This document shows, piece by piece, positions 28,797 through 40,900 of a DNA stretch of 64,000 nucleotides (position 1 is its first letter; the number at the start of each line of letters is the position of its first letter). The position numbers and the translations under genes were made by a program. The notes below the pieces were generated by a model, which had not been told where the DNA came from, did not search any database, and saw nothing but the letters and a program-made list of their open reading frames with translations. Location: the NCBI RefSeq assembly GCF_029245835.1, contig NZ_JAQWOO010000015.1:1-64000 (forward strand), given 5' to 3'. This stretch comes from Algibacter sp. GTDB lineage: Bacteria; Bacteroidota; Bacteroidia; Flavobacteriales; Flavobacteriaceae.

Positions 28797-29690
28797 TTAT
28801 CTGATAAATTTATCAACAACATAAATAATTTGTATTAAAGTGATATAAAAAACACTTACAAGCATTAATTGTTTTGCTGCTTTTTCAGTCATTTTTTTAA
28901 ATAATCCTATGGCGTAATACAACATCCATAAACCTGCAAGAAAAACTAGTATTGCTGCCACTATAGATAGATGCAACTCTCCAGTAAAACCAAAAACAGG
29001 AATAATGGATACTAAAATCGTCCAAATGGTATACATTATAACTTGCACTGCAGTGCCTCTATCCTGCTTTCCTGTAGGCAACATAAAAAACCCACCTTTT
29101 TTATAATCTTCATATAAAAACCAACCAATAGCCCAGAAATGTGGGAATTGCCAAAAGAACTGAAGCGCAAATAAGGTTCCTGGCTCAATACCAAAATCGT
29201 CTGTAGCGGCAACCCAGCCTAACATAAACGGGATAGCTCCGGGAATAGCTCCAACAAATACAGCAATAGGTGTTTTGGTTTTTAAAGGGGTATACACACA
29301 AGTGTAAATAAAAATGGATATCGCACCAAACATAGCTGTTTGCTTATTGATGGTATATAATATAATTATACCAGCAAGCGTAAAAACAGATGCTATAATA
29401 AATGCCGTGTTAACAGACATGCGTCCTACAGGAATAGGTCTGTTTTTAGTCCGATCCATTAAGGCATCCAAATCTTTTTCAATAATTTGATTAAACGCAT
29501 TTGATGCGCCAACCATAAAATAACCGCCTAAAGCTAATAATATTAATGTTTTAAAATCAAAAGTTTCAACACCTAGCAAATACCCGGCAAGCGAGGAAAA
29601 CACGACACTTAATGCCAATCGCATTTTTGTGATTTCCTTAAAATCTGTGATTAAAGAGGGCGTTGTTGATAAAGATTTCGAATTACTCAA
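28797..29690 (-). CDS. cyoE: Protoheme IX farnesyltransferase (heme O synthase)
   Basis: 'GASNAFNQIIEKDLDALMDRTKNRPIPVGRM' UbiA/CyoE motif; ORF start at 29729 overlaps a TATCTTTG box, so a TTG start at 29690 is suggested. Confidence 0.92.
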   Translation of the reverse strand: MSNSKSLSTTPSLITDFKEITKMRLALSVVFSSLAGYLLGVETFDFKTLILLALGGYFMVGASNAFNQIIEKDLDALMDRTKNRPIPVGRMSVNTAFIIASVFTLAGIIILYTINKQTAMFGAISIFIYTCVYTPLKTKTPIAVFVGAIPGAIPFMLGWVAATDDFGIEPGTLFALQFFWQFPHFWAIGWFLYEDYKKGGFFMLPTGKQDRGTAVQVIMYTIWTILVSIIPVFGFTGELHLSIVAAILVFLAGLWMLYYAIGLFKKMTEKAAKQLMLVSVFYITLIQIIYVVDKFIR

Positions 29691-29966
29691 TGTTGTATGT
29701 TCTTGACGGCTTTTGCATTGCGAGTGCAAAGATACGCCTTAAAAGCAATTTGAGCAATGGTTTTAACTGGTAAATTTTTTAATGTTTGACAGCCTGTATT
29801 TAGAAAACAGTCTTCAGTTTGTTATCCATTTAATTTCCGATAAATACATCGTTTAGACTAAAAATACTTAGATATTAGAAGTCATTGTATTTTGGAGGCT
29901 AGGGGTTATTATTTAAAACTTCAGTTGAAGAGATTCCCACCTTCTAGGGAATGACAAAACAGTCAT

Positions 29967-32066
29967 TTAATTATCAAAATACCTATTAAACAAATCGGTT
30001 CTCAGTCCAAAATTAAACCAAACGGTATTATTTTTAAAAGTTGACGCTGTTGTAGCCTCTGGATTAAAATTCCGAACCGTAATATCTGTAAATACTTTTA
30101 AATTAGTAGCAGGATTTATTAAGAAGCCCGCCTGTAAATTTCCATTAAACGTTTTTGTTTTTAAGCCTTGTCCAACTTCAACACCAGTATCAAAAGGTCT
30201 GTCGACTTCACTTCTATAAATATCTCCACCATAATTAAAATCGTTAGTACCATTATTAAAATCTAATCCGCGCGTTCCAAAAATTAATTTAGCATCGCCA
30301 AACCAGCGTTTGTATCTGTAACGACCAATAATAATAGCTTCACTAAAGTTGGCTCCCCATAAATGCGCCATAGATTGATTGTTATGCGCGTAGTTCAACA
30401 CAATCGTATTGTGCGAATAGGTGTAAGGGCGCACACGGTTATATTCAAACTGCACTAGTAAATTATCAACTTTAAACGCATTAAAATATTTCACTCCTAA
30501 TTGAAAGCCAAATTTGTTTTTCCAGCTTTTTTCTCCAGCTTTCACATCACCTAATGAAAATTCATCTAAAATAAACTGACTATACATGTTTATGTTATCA
30601 TTCCATTTATATTTAGCTGAAGCCCCTAATAAAGCATTACCTGCACCTTGACCCGTTTCAAACTCAATGGCTCTGTAAAAAATAATTGGATTTAAATAGT
30701 TTACATCAAAACCTCTATCGTTAGAATTTGTCCATAAAACAGATTCAAATAAACCAATGTTTAAACGTTTTGAAGCATTCCAACTTAAATAATGATTCGC
30801 AATATACTTGGTCAAAAAGGCTTTATCCTGCTCCACTTCAGGGCGCACATCCTTTAACCACATCCAAGTATTGGTATATTTAATTTTCCAAAATTTAGTA
30901 TTCAATTTTAAAAATGGGTGTGGACTCGCCACATCACTCAATAATAACGAGCGGTAACCATCACCAATAAAGTTTTTACCATGCCCAAATTGAATGTTTA
31001 TAAATTTAGCTGGGGTAAAAGACAAATAAGCTTCGGCAACTGGATAATCATAAGAATTTGTTTTAAAACGTTTTGCAATACCACGCCCAGGAATTATTGC
31101 TGGGTCTGGACCAAAGGCTTTTAAACTTTCCGCATACCTGTTAACATAATCTGCAAATCGCCCTTGACTTTCAAAAACAGAAGAATAGAAATTTAATTTT
31201 TTGCCTAATCCACCCTGTATGACAAACCCTCTGGTGTTATTAAATGTTGAATTAAATTCCGCATCGGTGTCCTTACCTACTTGTAAATCTAAAATAGGAT
31301 CGACAGTAAACCAATAATCTTCGCCTTGTAACTCCACCAAATGCTCGTTCCACAACTTTTTCCCTCCCCAAGTTTCGGTTTGTTTTTTCAATCGTTCTTG
31401 TTCCGCTTCAAAATCATAATAGTTTGAAACGGCTTCATAAACAAATGGTTTAGATGCGGTATGACTATTTGTTCCAATAAGATTCATCTGTCTATCAAAC
31501 CTAGCATAATCACTATGTGTAAACTGAATATTTAATTGACTTTTAAAAGCTTTGTTTTCAGAGGCTTTTAAAGCTTTATCAATCTTATCAAATTCTTTTT
31601 TAGCGGCGACCTCTAACTTAGATATTTCGTTTGCTTTAATTTCCTTATTTGCAGTTACTGATTGATCAGTTAAAGGAATTCTAATAGAAATTGAATATTG
31701 TTTATATGTTTTTTTACCATTATACGTTGCAGGTTTAATCTTCGGAAATTCTAAAAACAAACGTTTAACCTCTTTTTTTAATTCATCATAAAATGCATCA
31801 GTATAAACAACTTGAAACTGTCCTGTTGTATCTACTTCAAAAATAACAACAACTTCACCTTTATAATTCTCTTTAGAAACTTGTTCTGGAACTTTAAATT
31901 TTTCATATAGGGTATTATATATATTTTTATCGAAGCAGGCTTGAAGAGAATCAATAGCTACGGCTTCGCAATTTGGAAAAACAGGTGGTTTTTCAGATAA
32001 AAAAGTATTTTGCGAATAGGAATTATATTGAACTAAAACCAGGAGTAGTACAATGAATTGCTTCAT
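29967..32066 (-). CDS. Outer-membrane barrel with N-terminal TonB-C-like region; possible gliding protein RemB / Wzi-like family
   Basis: Signal peptide; 'GEVVVIFEVDTTGQFQVVYTDAFYDELKKEVKRLFLEFPKIKPATYNGK' TonB-C-like; aromatic beta-barrel-like remainder ending 'VWFNFGLRTDLFNRYFDN'. Confidence 0.6.
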   Translation of the reverse strand: MKQFIVLLLVLVQYNSYSQNTFLSEKPPVFPNCEAVAIDSLQACFDKNIYNTLYEKFKVPEQVSKENYKGEVVVIFEVDTTGQFQVVYTDAFYDELKKEVKRLFLEFPKIKPATYNGKKTYKQYSISIRIPLTDQSVTANKEIKANEISKLEVAAKKEFDKIDKALKASENKAFKSQLNIQFTHSDYARFDRQMNLIGTNSHTASKPFVYEAVSNYYDFEAEQERLKKQTETWGGKKLWNEHLVELQGEDYWFTVDPILDLQVGKDTDAEFNSTFNNTRGFVIQGGLGKKLNFYSSVFESQGRFADYVNRYAESLKAFGPDPAIIPGRGIAKRFKTNSYDYPVAEAYLSFTPAKFINIQFGHGKNFIGDGYRSLLLSDVASPHPFLKLNTKFWKIKYTNTWMWLKDVRPEVEQDKAFLTKYIANHYLSWNASKRLNIGLFESVLWTNSNDRGFDVNYLNPIIFYRAIEFETGQGAGNALLGASAKYKWNDNINMYSQFILDEFSLGDVKAGEKSWKNKFGFQLGVKYFNAFKVDNLLVQFEYNRVRPYTYSHNTIVLNYAHNNQSMAHLWGANFSEAIIIGRYRYKRWFGDAKLIFGTRGLDFNNGTNDFNYGGDIYRSEVDRPFDTGVEVGQGLKTKTFNGNLQAGFLINPATNLKVFTDITVRNFNPEATTASTFKNNTVWFNFGLRTDLFNRYFDN

Positions 32067-32197
32067 GTTTTCTTGTTAAGAGTTGATTGAGGCTAGAAAG
32101 ATACTATAATTTTAGATTTTAGTCCTATTTATAATTTGATAAACACTTCTAAAATTGAGTGGTTAGGTATTTGAGAACTCGATATAAATTAAGTTCA

Positions 32198-32235
32198 TAA
32201 AAAAACCGCTAATATAAAATGATAACGGTTTTAAA
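32198..32235 (-). terminator. Terminator downstream of tonB paralog
   Basis: aaaaccgttatcattttatattagcggttttttt on the minus strand. Confidence 0.6.
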
Positions 32236-32262
32236 AGCATGAAATTATAAATGCGTTTTTAT

Positions 32263-33060
32263 TTACTGAACTTCAAAGATTATTGGCAGTGTATAAATTA
32301 CACCTACATCTTTGTTGTTCTGTTTTCCTGGTGTCATTTCTGGGATGAAATTGATAACGCGAACAGCTTCATCTTGTAACTTAGGGTGTGGCGCTTTGGT
32401 TTTAATATCTGTTACATGTCCAGTTTTATCTATTGTGAACTGCACGTTAATTCTTTGTTTACCTGTCAAACCATAATATGAAGCAATCTCATTTCCGTCA
32501 AACTTCCTTTGAATAAGCTTTCCGATTTTCTCAGACATACATTTTTTTCTTTCTGGATTGTTTTTTGCTCTTTCGCATCCAGGATAAATTGGAACTTTTT
32601 GAACAGAACCGATAAACATAGGTTCATCAGGTTTATCTAAGACTAGCACCTTTCCAGGGTCTATTGTAGGTTCTGAAGACGTATTCTGTTCACTTGTAAC
32701 GATTTCAAGAGCTTTTTCCAATTTGAAATCATTATCTACTTCTTTTACTTTATCTGTTAATATTACTTTTTTCTTAACCTCAACTTCAGGCTGAACCTCT
32801 GTTTTAGGTTCTTCATAAACTTTAAAGTTTTCAATTGAGATTTCAATTGGTTCGTCTGGAGGTAAAACTTCTGCTACTTTTGGAATTGTTGTTTCAAAAT
32901 TCATTTCAAGCAGTCCAAATGCTGCCAATAAACATACAATCAACCCTATTTGAAAATAAAGGCTTGAGTTTTTTTGTAAATTTGCTTCATGCTTTTGTGA
33001 TTTTTTCACGATTTGCTCATTTTGCCGAATGAGTTCGTGAGAATTCTTTTGATTTTTCAT
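32263..33060 (-). CDS. Energy transducer TonB
   Basis: Single N-terminal TM, 'YPGCERAKNNPERKKCMSEKIGKLIQRKF', TonB C-terminal 'INVQFTIDKTGHVTDIKTKAPHPKLQDEAVRVINFIPEMTPGKQ'. Confidence 0.93.
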   Translation of the reverse strand: MKNQKNSHELIRQNEQIVKKSQKHEANLQKNSSLYFQIGLIVCLLAAFGLLEMNFETTIPKVAEVLPPDEPIEISIENFKVYEEPKTEVQPEVEVKKKVILTDKVKEVDNDFKLEKALEIVTSEQNTSSEPTIDPGKVLVLDKPDEPMFIGSVQKVPIYPGCERAKNNPERKKCMSEKIGKLIQRKFDGNEIASYYGLTGKQRINVQFTIDKTGHVTDIKTKAPHPKLQDEAVRVINFIPEMTPGKQNNKDVGVIYTLPIIFEVQ

Positions 33061-33307
33061 TTGTTAAAGTTTTATTTCAAACTAAAGTCAAATGTAATTC
33101 GCAAAACAAAATTATTGTTTGACCAAAATAAACACCATTTTGTTTATGCTCATTTCATAATAATTATAGTTTAAATGTTAATATTATGACAAAGTCTCAA
33201 TAAGCATACCAAAAGGAAATCCCATTACAAAACTGTAACCGGATTTTATATAACTTAATAAAAACTACAAAATTATAGTTTCACCTCTCAAAAAGAATGA
33301 AAAATAA

Positions 33308-33336
33308 AAAACCTCGAAAATCAACTTCGAGGTTTC
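33308..33336 (-). terminator. Terminator downstream of tonB paralog
   Basis: aacctcga-aaatcaac-ttcgaggtt stem with minus-strand T run. Confidence 0.75.
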
Positions 33337-33363
33337 AATATTTATAAGTAAAGTTGTTTATCC

Positions 33364-34083
33364 TTAATCTTGAACTTGGAAAATAATTGGTAACGAATAG
33401 GGAACGTTTACTGGCTTTCCACGTTGTTTTCCTGGTTTCATTTTTGGCAATAAGCCTATAACTCTTTTTGCTTCTTTTTCTAATCCTGGATGAGGCGCTC
33501 TAGCACGAATACCAACTACACTACCCGTTTTATCAATCTTAAAAATCACGTTAATACGTTGTCTTCCAGACAAACCTAAATCGCTAGCTAACTCTGTATT
33601 AAACTTTTTATTTACAAATTGAGATATTTTTTTAGACATACAGTCTCTTTTCTGATTATTGTTTCCCTTTTCGCATCCTGGAAAAACTGGAACATTTTCA
33701 ATAACTGAAAAAGGTACATCAATATCTTCTTCTACTTCTTCTACTTCTACTTCTTCTACTTCTACAATTTCTGTTTCTTGATCTACTTCAGTAGATTCTA
33801 TAACTGTTTCCTCAATTTCAACTTCATCTTCAACAATCTCTATAACTTCTGGCGCTGCAGGAGGTGGAGGAGGTGGTGGGGGTGTTTTAATTTGTTCAGT
33901 TAATGGGATTTCTTCTTCCAATTCTTCATCCATATCTACCATACCAATATCAATATCAGCTTTATCATATGTCTTATAGTTGATTGCGTAATTTGTTATG
34001 AATAACATTACTGCTAATCCAATGGCGAAGTAAAGTGAACTGTTGCGTCCAACATTTGCTTTAGGATTTTTTTTAGGTTCCAT
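33364..34083 (-). CDS. Energy transducer TonB
   Basis: N-terminal TM, 'PPPPPPPPAAPEV' and Glu/Val-rich spacer, TonB C-terminal 'VFPGCEKGNNNQKRDCMSKKI...VIFKIDKTGSVVGIRARAPHP'. Confidence 0.94.
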   Translation of the reverse strand: MEPKKNPKANVGRNSSLYFAIGLAVMLFITNYAINYKTYDKADIDIGMVDMDEELEEEIPLTEQIKTPPPPPPPPAAPEVIEIVEDEVEIEETVIESTEVDQETEIVEVEEVEVEEVEEDIDVPFSVIENVPVFPGCEKGNNNQKRDCMSKKISQFVNKKFNTELASDLGLSGRQRINVIFKIDKTGSVVGIRARAPHPGLEKEAKRVIGLLPKMKPGKQRGKPVNVPYSLPIIFQVQD

Positions 34084-34143
34084 AGTTTAAATCGTTTATC
34101 AAGAATGCTAAAATAACTATTTATTTATCAAAAAAGCAAGCGT

Positions 34144-34521
34144 TTAAGATTTTTTAACGTGCAAACTTTTTTTAATCCATAACACTACCGAAGCAATTAA
34201 CGCTCCTAAAGTGTTTGCTATAGCATCATAAACATCTAGAGCTCTTGATGCTGTAATAGTATCTTGTAAAATTTCAATAATTAAACCAAACAATATAGCC
34301 CAAATAAAAGCATAACCTATCGCTTTTATTTTCTTGAAATTAAAAAAGTAGAACAACGCAAAATACCATAGAAAAACAAAAAAGGAATACGCTAAAAAAT
34401 GAAATATTTTGTCAGCAAAGGAAATTTGCACCTCTGGAAGGCCTTTTAAGGATATTAAAGAAACCGTCGCTAATGTAATCGTATATCCTAAAGCTCCTAA
34501 TAAAGCAACTTTTTTAAGCAC
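34144..34521 (-). CDS. VanZ family membrane protein
   Basis: 'DKIFHFLAYSFFVFLWYFALF' and 'AILFGLIIEILQDTITASRALDVYDAIANTLGALIA'. Confidence 0.88.
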   Translation of the reverse strand: MLKKVALLGALGYTITLATVSLISLKGLPEVQISFADKIFHFLAYSFFVFLWYFALFYFFNFKKIKAIGYAFIWAILFGLIIEILQDTITASRALDVYDAIANTLGALIASVVLWIKKSLHVKKS

Positions 34522-34894
34522 CTATAAGTGATTTATAATCTTCGGCAGACAGTAATCCATCAACCTGAGACAAGTCAGAACATTTTATTTTTATCATCCA
34601 ACCCGCATTATATGGGTCTGAGTTTACAACTTCTGGTTCATCTTCAAGAGACTCGTTGAATTCAATAATTTCACCAGATAATGGTAAAAATAAATCAGAT
34701 ACTGTTTTAACTGCTTCTACAGAGCCAAAAACTTCATCAGCTTCTAAAGTTTCATCTAAAGTTTCCACTTCAACATAAACAATATCACCTAATTCACTTT
34801 GTGCAAAATCAGTAATTCCAATAGTTGCTATATCGTCATCTAATTTAACCCACTCGTGGTCTTTAGTATATTTTAATTCTGATGGAATGTTCAT
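34514..34894 (-). CDS. gcvH: Glycine cleavage system H protein
   Basis: 'YTKDHEWVKLDDDIATIGITDFAQSELGDIVYVE' and lipoyl-Lys 'GSVEAVKTVSDL'. Confidence 0.97.
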   Translation of the reverse strand: MNIPSELKYTKDHEWVKLDDDIATIGITDFAQSELGDIVYVEVETLDETLEADEVFGSVEAVKTVSDLFLPLSGEIIEFNESLEDEPEVVNSDPYNAGWMIKIKCSDLSQVDGLLSAEDYKSLIGA

Positions 34895-34963
34895 TTTATG
34901 ATTTTAATTATATTAATTCAGCAAATGTATTTATTCAAATCTTAAATTCAAATAGATAACTAA

Positions 34964-37900
34964 TTAATTACCAAAATTATATCTGACGGTAAATCCAGAA
35001 CGAATTGTTGTTTGCGGAAAAGCTGTTGAAATAGCATAGTCTGAGAACGTATAGTCAAAATAAAAGATTCCAGTTAAATTTTTACTAAACGCATAATCTG
35101 CTGAATATTTCAATCCCCAAATAGTTTGTCCGGAGGTAATCTGATTATTTTCTAAATCTAAGTAACGAATAATCGTTTTGTTATCTCTAATAGAGATATC
35201 AGCTTTCATATTCAAATCGCTAACAATACGTTTTTTAGGGCCTGCTAGTTTAGAGCGAATACGTAAATCTTTAATTCTATACCCTAATCCTAAAATATAT
35301 TCATTCCCTTGAACTTCGGTAACCAAGTTATTATCAAAACTTAAAGACAAAAGTCTATCTTTTTTGATTTCCGCTAGAATTCTAACAGAGTTCTTCATTT
35401 CCATATCAATTCTAACTAACGGACTGAATAATTCAGTTAAGTTAATATTGCTAAATAAACGTTCGTTTTTTAAATTTCCAGATTGATCTAATGCCGCTTG
35501 AGGCTGACTTGAATAAGGCACACCAGAAATAGGGGCCTCGTTATCATTAGGATCTAAATTCAAATTCAAATTAGTATTAAACTGGTTGATGGTGTATGCT
35601 GAACGATAGCCATGTGTTACAGAAAAGCGTTTAAAGCGTTTTTTGAACCATCCAAACTTCATGAAACCTGTATATTTTAAATCCCAATTGGGTATAGGAA
35701 TATCTCTAAAAGCATTGGTTGTTATTTTATTCGCATCTTGACCTGAATAAGCTGCCAAAAATGAAGGTAACAATACTTTTTGACTGTTTTTACCAAAGCC
35801 TTCAGGATATCCTTCTATATCTCTGGAATAGGTGGTAGTTCCGTAGAATTTCTCAGCTAGACGGTCTGCAATTTTTAATCGGTTTGTTCTAAACTCATCA
35901 AAAGCTGGAGAATTTATCTCGTCACTTTTACCAAATGCTGTTTTAATTAAAACCGTTGAAATATTGAAGTTTCCAAATGTGTTTGGCGTTAAAGCAATAT
36001 ACTCATCACTAAATCCATCGCCATCAGTATCTGGTGCTTGATAGTTTTCAGTGAAATTTTCGTAGTAGGCTCTGTTTCCAACAATATCGATTTTTAAATC
36101 TTTAAAAGGTTGTAAGCTTGCAGAAATATCAAGCTGTTTTGTACTTGTTGATGTATACTGCTGATTAAACTCATCAAAAGTTGTTAACCATCCACGTCTT
36201 GCCGCTAAATCTCGTATATCCCTTTGACTACCAAATGTAAAACCTACACTTGGTTTTAAAGTTCCTATAAACCCGGGAGTTTGTCTGTACCCTGGCAAGA
36301 ATATACCGTTATTTTCAGAATAATTTACTTGAATTCTTTTAATACTGGTTAATACATCAACACCGGCATTTAAAAGCTTAGTAACACTTTGACTTTTTGG
36401 TCTAGACACCTTCTTTTTATCATCTTCATTTGGTCTTGCTCCCGGAGGCGCACCACCTGGATTCGTTCTTTTTCTAACTCTTCTAATCGGTTTTTTAACC
36501 AAGCCAATATATTTATAAAAACGATTCATATCCAAAGAGGTGTTGATATTATGAACGTTTGAATTCTGAACGGTGTTTCCTAAATCATAAGTTTCCCCAT
36601 TAACCTCTAAATTACCAAATAAATCAGATCCTTTTTGCCATTGAAAACTTCCTGTATACTGATATGTTGCATCAATAAAACTAAAGGTTGGGATTTTATT
36701 AAGAGGCAATTGATAGGTTATACCAAGGTTTTGAGTTTGCCTATTTGGATCTCCAACATCCATTAAACCATCCCAAACATCTAAATCTGCATCTTGCTCA
36801 CCAGCAATTAAATCATTATCTACAAAATAGTTCCGAACAATATTATTATTTGCTGCTTGAAAATTAAGCTGTAACGCATTGGTTAAATTATAATTAATTG
36901 CATATTGAAAATCGAAGGTGTAATTTCTTCTAAATAATTCTTCAATACCTATATTAGACCCCGTTAAATCAACTTCTCTGAATTTTTGTTTATTAAACTG
37001 TCTATTTATATCCGTATTAACTGTAAAACTTGTTGGTAATAGATTAAAATTAAAATCTTTCAAAATTTTCCAATACTTACCAGTAAAAAGAGAATCGTTT
37101 TTCTTGAACGGCTCAATAGTTATTGGATTAAAGTTGTGCGCATAATTTGCGCCGATACGCAGGGTTTTATTAACAGCGTTTTCTATTTCAAAATCCCTAT
37201 GTTCTACTTTGTTGTAAGAATAATTTAAAGTAACGTTTTCAACATCATAAAAACGTGGTGTCGCATCTGTAGTTCTATTTTTTCTAACACCTATAAAGTT
37301 GATGCTTTGTCGTTTTGTATAATCTTCAGATTGTTGTTTTATAGCCTCACGTTCAGCATTACTATCTGCGGCGTCCAACCTGGAATCTAAGGTTAAATCT
37401 TTGTAAAACTGATCGTACTTTGGTGTTATCAATTCTTCGCTTTGCGCATAATTAAATGGCACTTGAATGCCCCATTTTTTTGGAAGTAACTGACCAACAT
37501 TAATATTGGTAACCACATCATATTGCTTAACATCTTCCAAACTACGCTGGCTTGGACCCTGCTCTAAAGAGCCAAATCCAGAAGTGCTTTGTCTTCCTGT
37601 TGCACTAATATTTGCAAAATCTGCAATATTAGTATCCATACTTACAACAGCTGCCCAACCCCCTTCGTTATCTAAATCTGATAAACGCAGTTCATTAAAC
37701 CATACCTCAGCACAAAGCGCATTATCTTGTGTTGCATTTTTAACACCAACCATAAGTGTTCTTATATCACCAAAATTAGGATTCCCTTTGATTCCAACAC
37801 GATGTTGACCAGCAAGATATCCTGCAAATTGATTAGTAACCAATTGGATATCCCCATTTATAACATCGTAAAATGTAGGGTCTTCATTACTTAAAGACAT

Positions 37901-40900
37901 ATCTGATATGCCTTGAGCTTTAATTTTTCCTAAAATTTCAATAGGTAAATTAATTTCGTTAGCCTCTGGCCATAAACCCTCTCGTGTTACAGATGTAGAT
38001 ACTTGTAACGGTATTTCTATTTGATAGTAGTTTTCGGTAAGGTCATTACCCATTCTAATAAATCCAACTAATTCGTCACTCGCTAAATTTCCAGTTCCAG
38101 ATTCCCCATCTTCAGCATGCATAAACATTCTAATACGTTTATATTGACGCATATCCAGATTTATATTTTTAAATACAGCTCTTGAATCTTCAGTTTCTAG
38201 ATTACATGTTTTAACAACCAAAGATTGTTCGTTTTGACGCACAACCGTATTATTATTAAATAACTGCTCTGGTTCAATCCCTGGAGGTCTTTTATAACTC
38301 CCTTCATTTTCAAGCGTACCAATGACTCCTACTGAAAAATCGGTTTGTGCATCTTCGGGCGTAGGATCATTTTTATCTAAAGCTTGCGTATATCGTCTCC
38401 AATCGCTTCTAACTAAATCTAGAGTTCCAAAACGGAATATAGTTGTTTCTTGAAAATCTTTTAGATAGATTCTTGTAAACCTTACAGAACGTAAATCATT
38501 TATACCTCCAACCGCTTTAACATGACTACCTTGAACAGGAACCCTAAATTGGTACCATCTTACATTTTCAGACTCTCCGTTAGGAAATGCACGAGGTCTA
38601 TCTTTAAAGTCTCTTAAAAATTCTTTTAATGGATTTGAATCTGGAAGGTTATCAAAATCAGCCTGTGTTTGTGGTAAATTTTGTCTTGTTAAATCTAATT
38701 CATATTCAAAGTAACTATCAATCGTATTCATGGTATTATCACGATTTATATCTTCTACATCGGGTTGTGTATTAGATGCTCTTTGAGTATTTGTAAACGT
38801 ATCAGGGGTATTCCCTTCTACGCCATTAAACTTTTTATAGCGTTGAAAAATATCACCATCTACATTTAAAAAGTATGAATAGTTGTCATTGGAAGGATCT
38901 TCTAGATTTTCAAAATTAGAATAAATTGAATTTAGTTCAGTTATTCTTGGGTCATTATCTGGATTATCTAAAGGTGAAGCTTCTATAGCATCTATATAAC
39001 CATCATAACCAACATCTTGCCTAACGCGGTCTTCACCTGTAGTATCAAACGTGTAAATTAATGATTGATTTTGTGGCACAATAGTTCCCCAACTTGTTGG
39101 TTGTTGTCTTAATATGGTAACATCTCCATCCTCTGGCAATCCGTTTTCATATAGCTTTTTACCATCCTTTATAATATCTTCTGAAATGTTTCCTAAGTTA
39201 AACACCAACTTACCTCCTGGGTTTGTTGGATTATCTTGAAATGGATCTTGTAACCAGAAATCAATATACTCTACATTTTGCTGTTCAAAATCGGTTGAAG
39301 TAATTTGTCTTGTTATACCTGCCCAACTATCAATTGGATTGTCTAACACATTATCTTCAGCACCAGGCTCAAAATTATATGGCCCCCTCTCTTCAGGATA
39401 ATAGGCTAAATCTAGAGTAAATAATACCGAGTTTTGACCTTGCACTAAATCTCTATCAGGAAACAATTCGTTAATAAACACACGACTCGTGTATAGGTTT
39501 GAAACATCATCATCAGATATTTCGCCAGGTCGTTGATTACTGTAAAAAATAGGATCGATAGTATACCAGTTTAAAAGCCCTCTGCCATAACCGTTTTCTA
39601 TCCCAGCTCTATCTTCTTGTTCATCTACAATATCATTACCATTAATATCTAAAGGTCTACTTGATAAAAACCAAGATTGCTGCGATTTTAAATCAATACC
39701 GTTTTGCGAGCCTTCAAAATCGTCAATATAAGAGGTCGCTTCTCCATTAAAATCAGTTCCTTTTGGAGCACCGGGTGCTAAATAAGCAAATTCACCACGA
39801 AGTGATAAATTAGATTCTACATCCGTATCAATATTTGGCAATTTATTGGCTAATCGTGTTAAAAAAGGCACTTTGGTAGAGTAATTTCCATTTAATCCGA
39901 AAATGGTATTATTTATAGATTCTGAACCAAAATTTGCTTTTTGCGTTACAGGGCGCTCATTTAAATTTAATAAGGTGGCACCTAAAACAAAATTTTCATT
40001 GAATTTGTGTTCTACATTTAACCCTGTAAAACGTCTTGTTTGCTGACCGAAAACAGCATTATTTTCAGTTGAAACCTGAATGGGTGTATTGGATGCTTTT
40101 AAAGATTCATCTAGAATTTGAACACGTCCTAGTTGATAATTTACAGTATAATCAATACCTTCTACCAAAACACGCCCACCAGCTGTAACCCGAACTGATC
40201 CACGAGGGACATTAAATGCACCAATAGGAATTCCATCGCCACCACCAGTAGATTTATAACGCCCTTTTAATTTGAATTTATTTTTTTCAACCTCATCTAA
40301 AGCTGCAGTTTTAGTGCTTTTATAAAGTATATCATAAACATACTTTTCTTGATTTTCGTTATATGAAGCATCATTATCATAATCACCACCTCCAAGGACA
40401 TCAAATAGATATTCACCAAAAGGTTCTGCACTAGTAAACACAATTTTTCCGTTTTGTGGAATTACCGTTATTCCAGGAACGTAATCAAAAAAACCATCTC
40501 CTCTAGATTGTGGGTCATTATTAAAATTTAATTTATCAAGATTAAAAACACGCAACAATGGGGAGTTTTCTATTAAATCGTCACTAGGAGTACTTGGTGC
40601 AACAGGGTTTCCATTAATATCGAGAGCAAAACTGGTACCTGGGCCTCCTGCTGGTGTTATGTAATTTAAAGGTGATGCTTCATTATAAAAAATATTTAAT
40701 GTAAAATCGTCTTGACTTAAATTGAAAGCCCCAGTATCATAAACGTTTTTCATCATCAAACCCCAAATAGGTTGATTAACATTAGTAATACTACTTTTTA
40801 GCATTTTTAAGACTAAAGCTGTATTGACTACAGAAGTTACTTGCCCTTGGTTATTAGTCTCTACATCCGTAGCATCAACACCATCATTAGCAAATTCACC

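Noticed and set aside
33720-33900. CRISPR-like repeat in the 'cttctacttcttctacttctac' tract
   Set aside because: Short simple repeat encoding the Glu/Val-rich spacer of TonB, not repeat-spacer architecture. No CRISPR array or cas gene seen in the window.
34514-34521. 8-nt overlap of vanZ-like and gcvH ORFs as a programmed frameshift
   Set aside because: Ordinary short gene overlap; both proteins are full length on their own.
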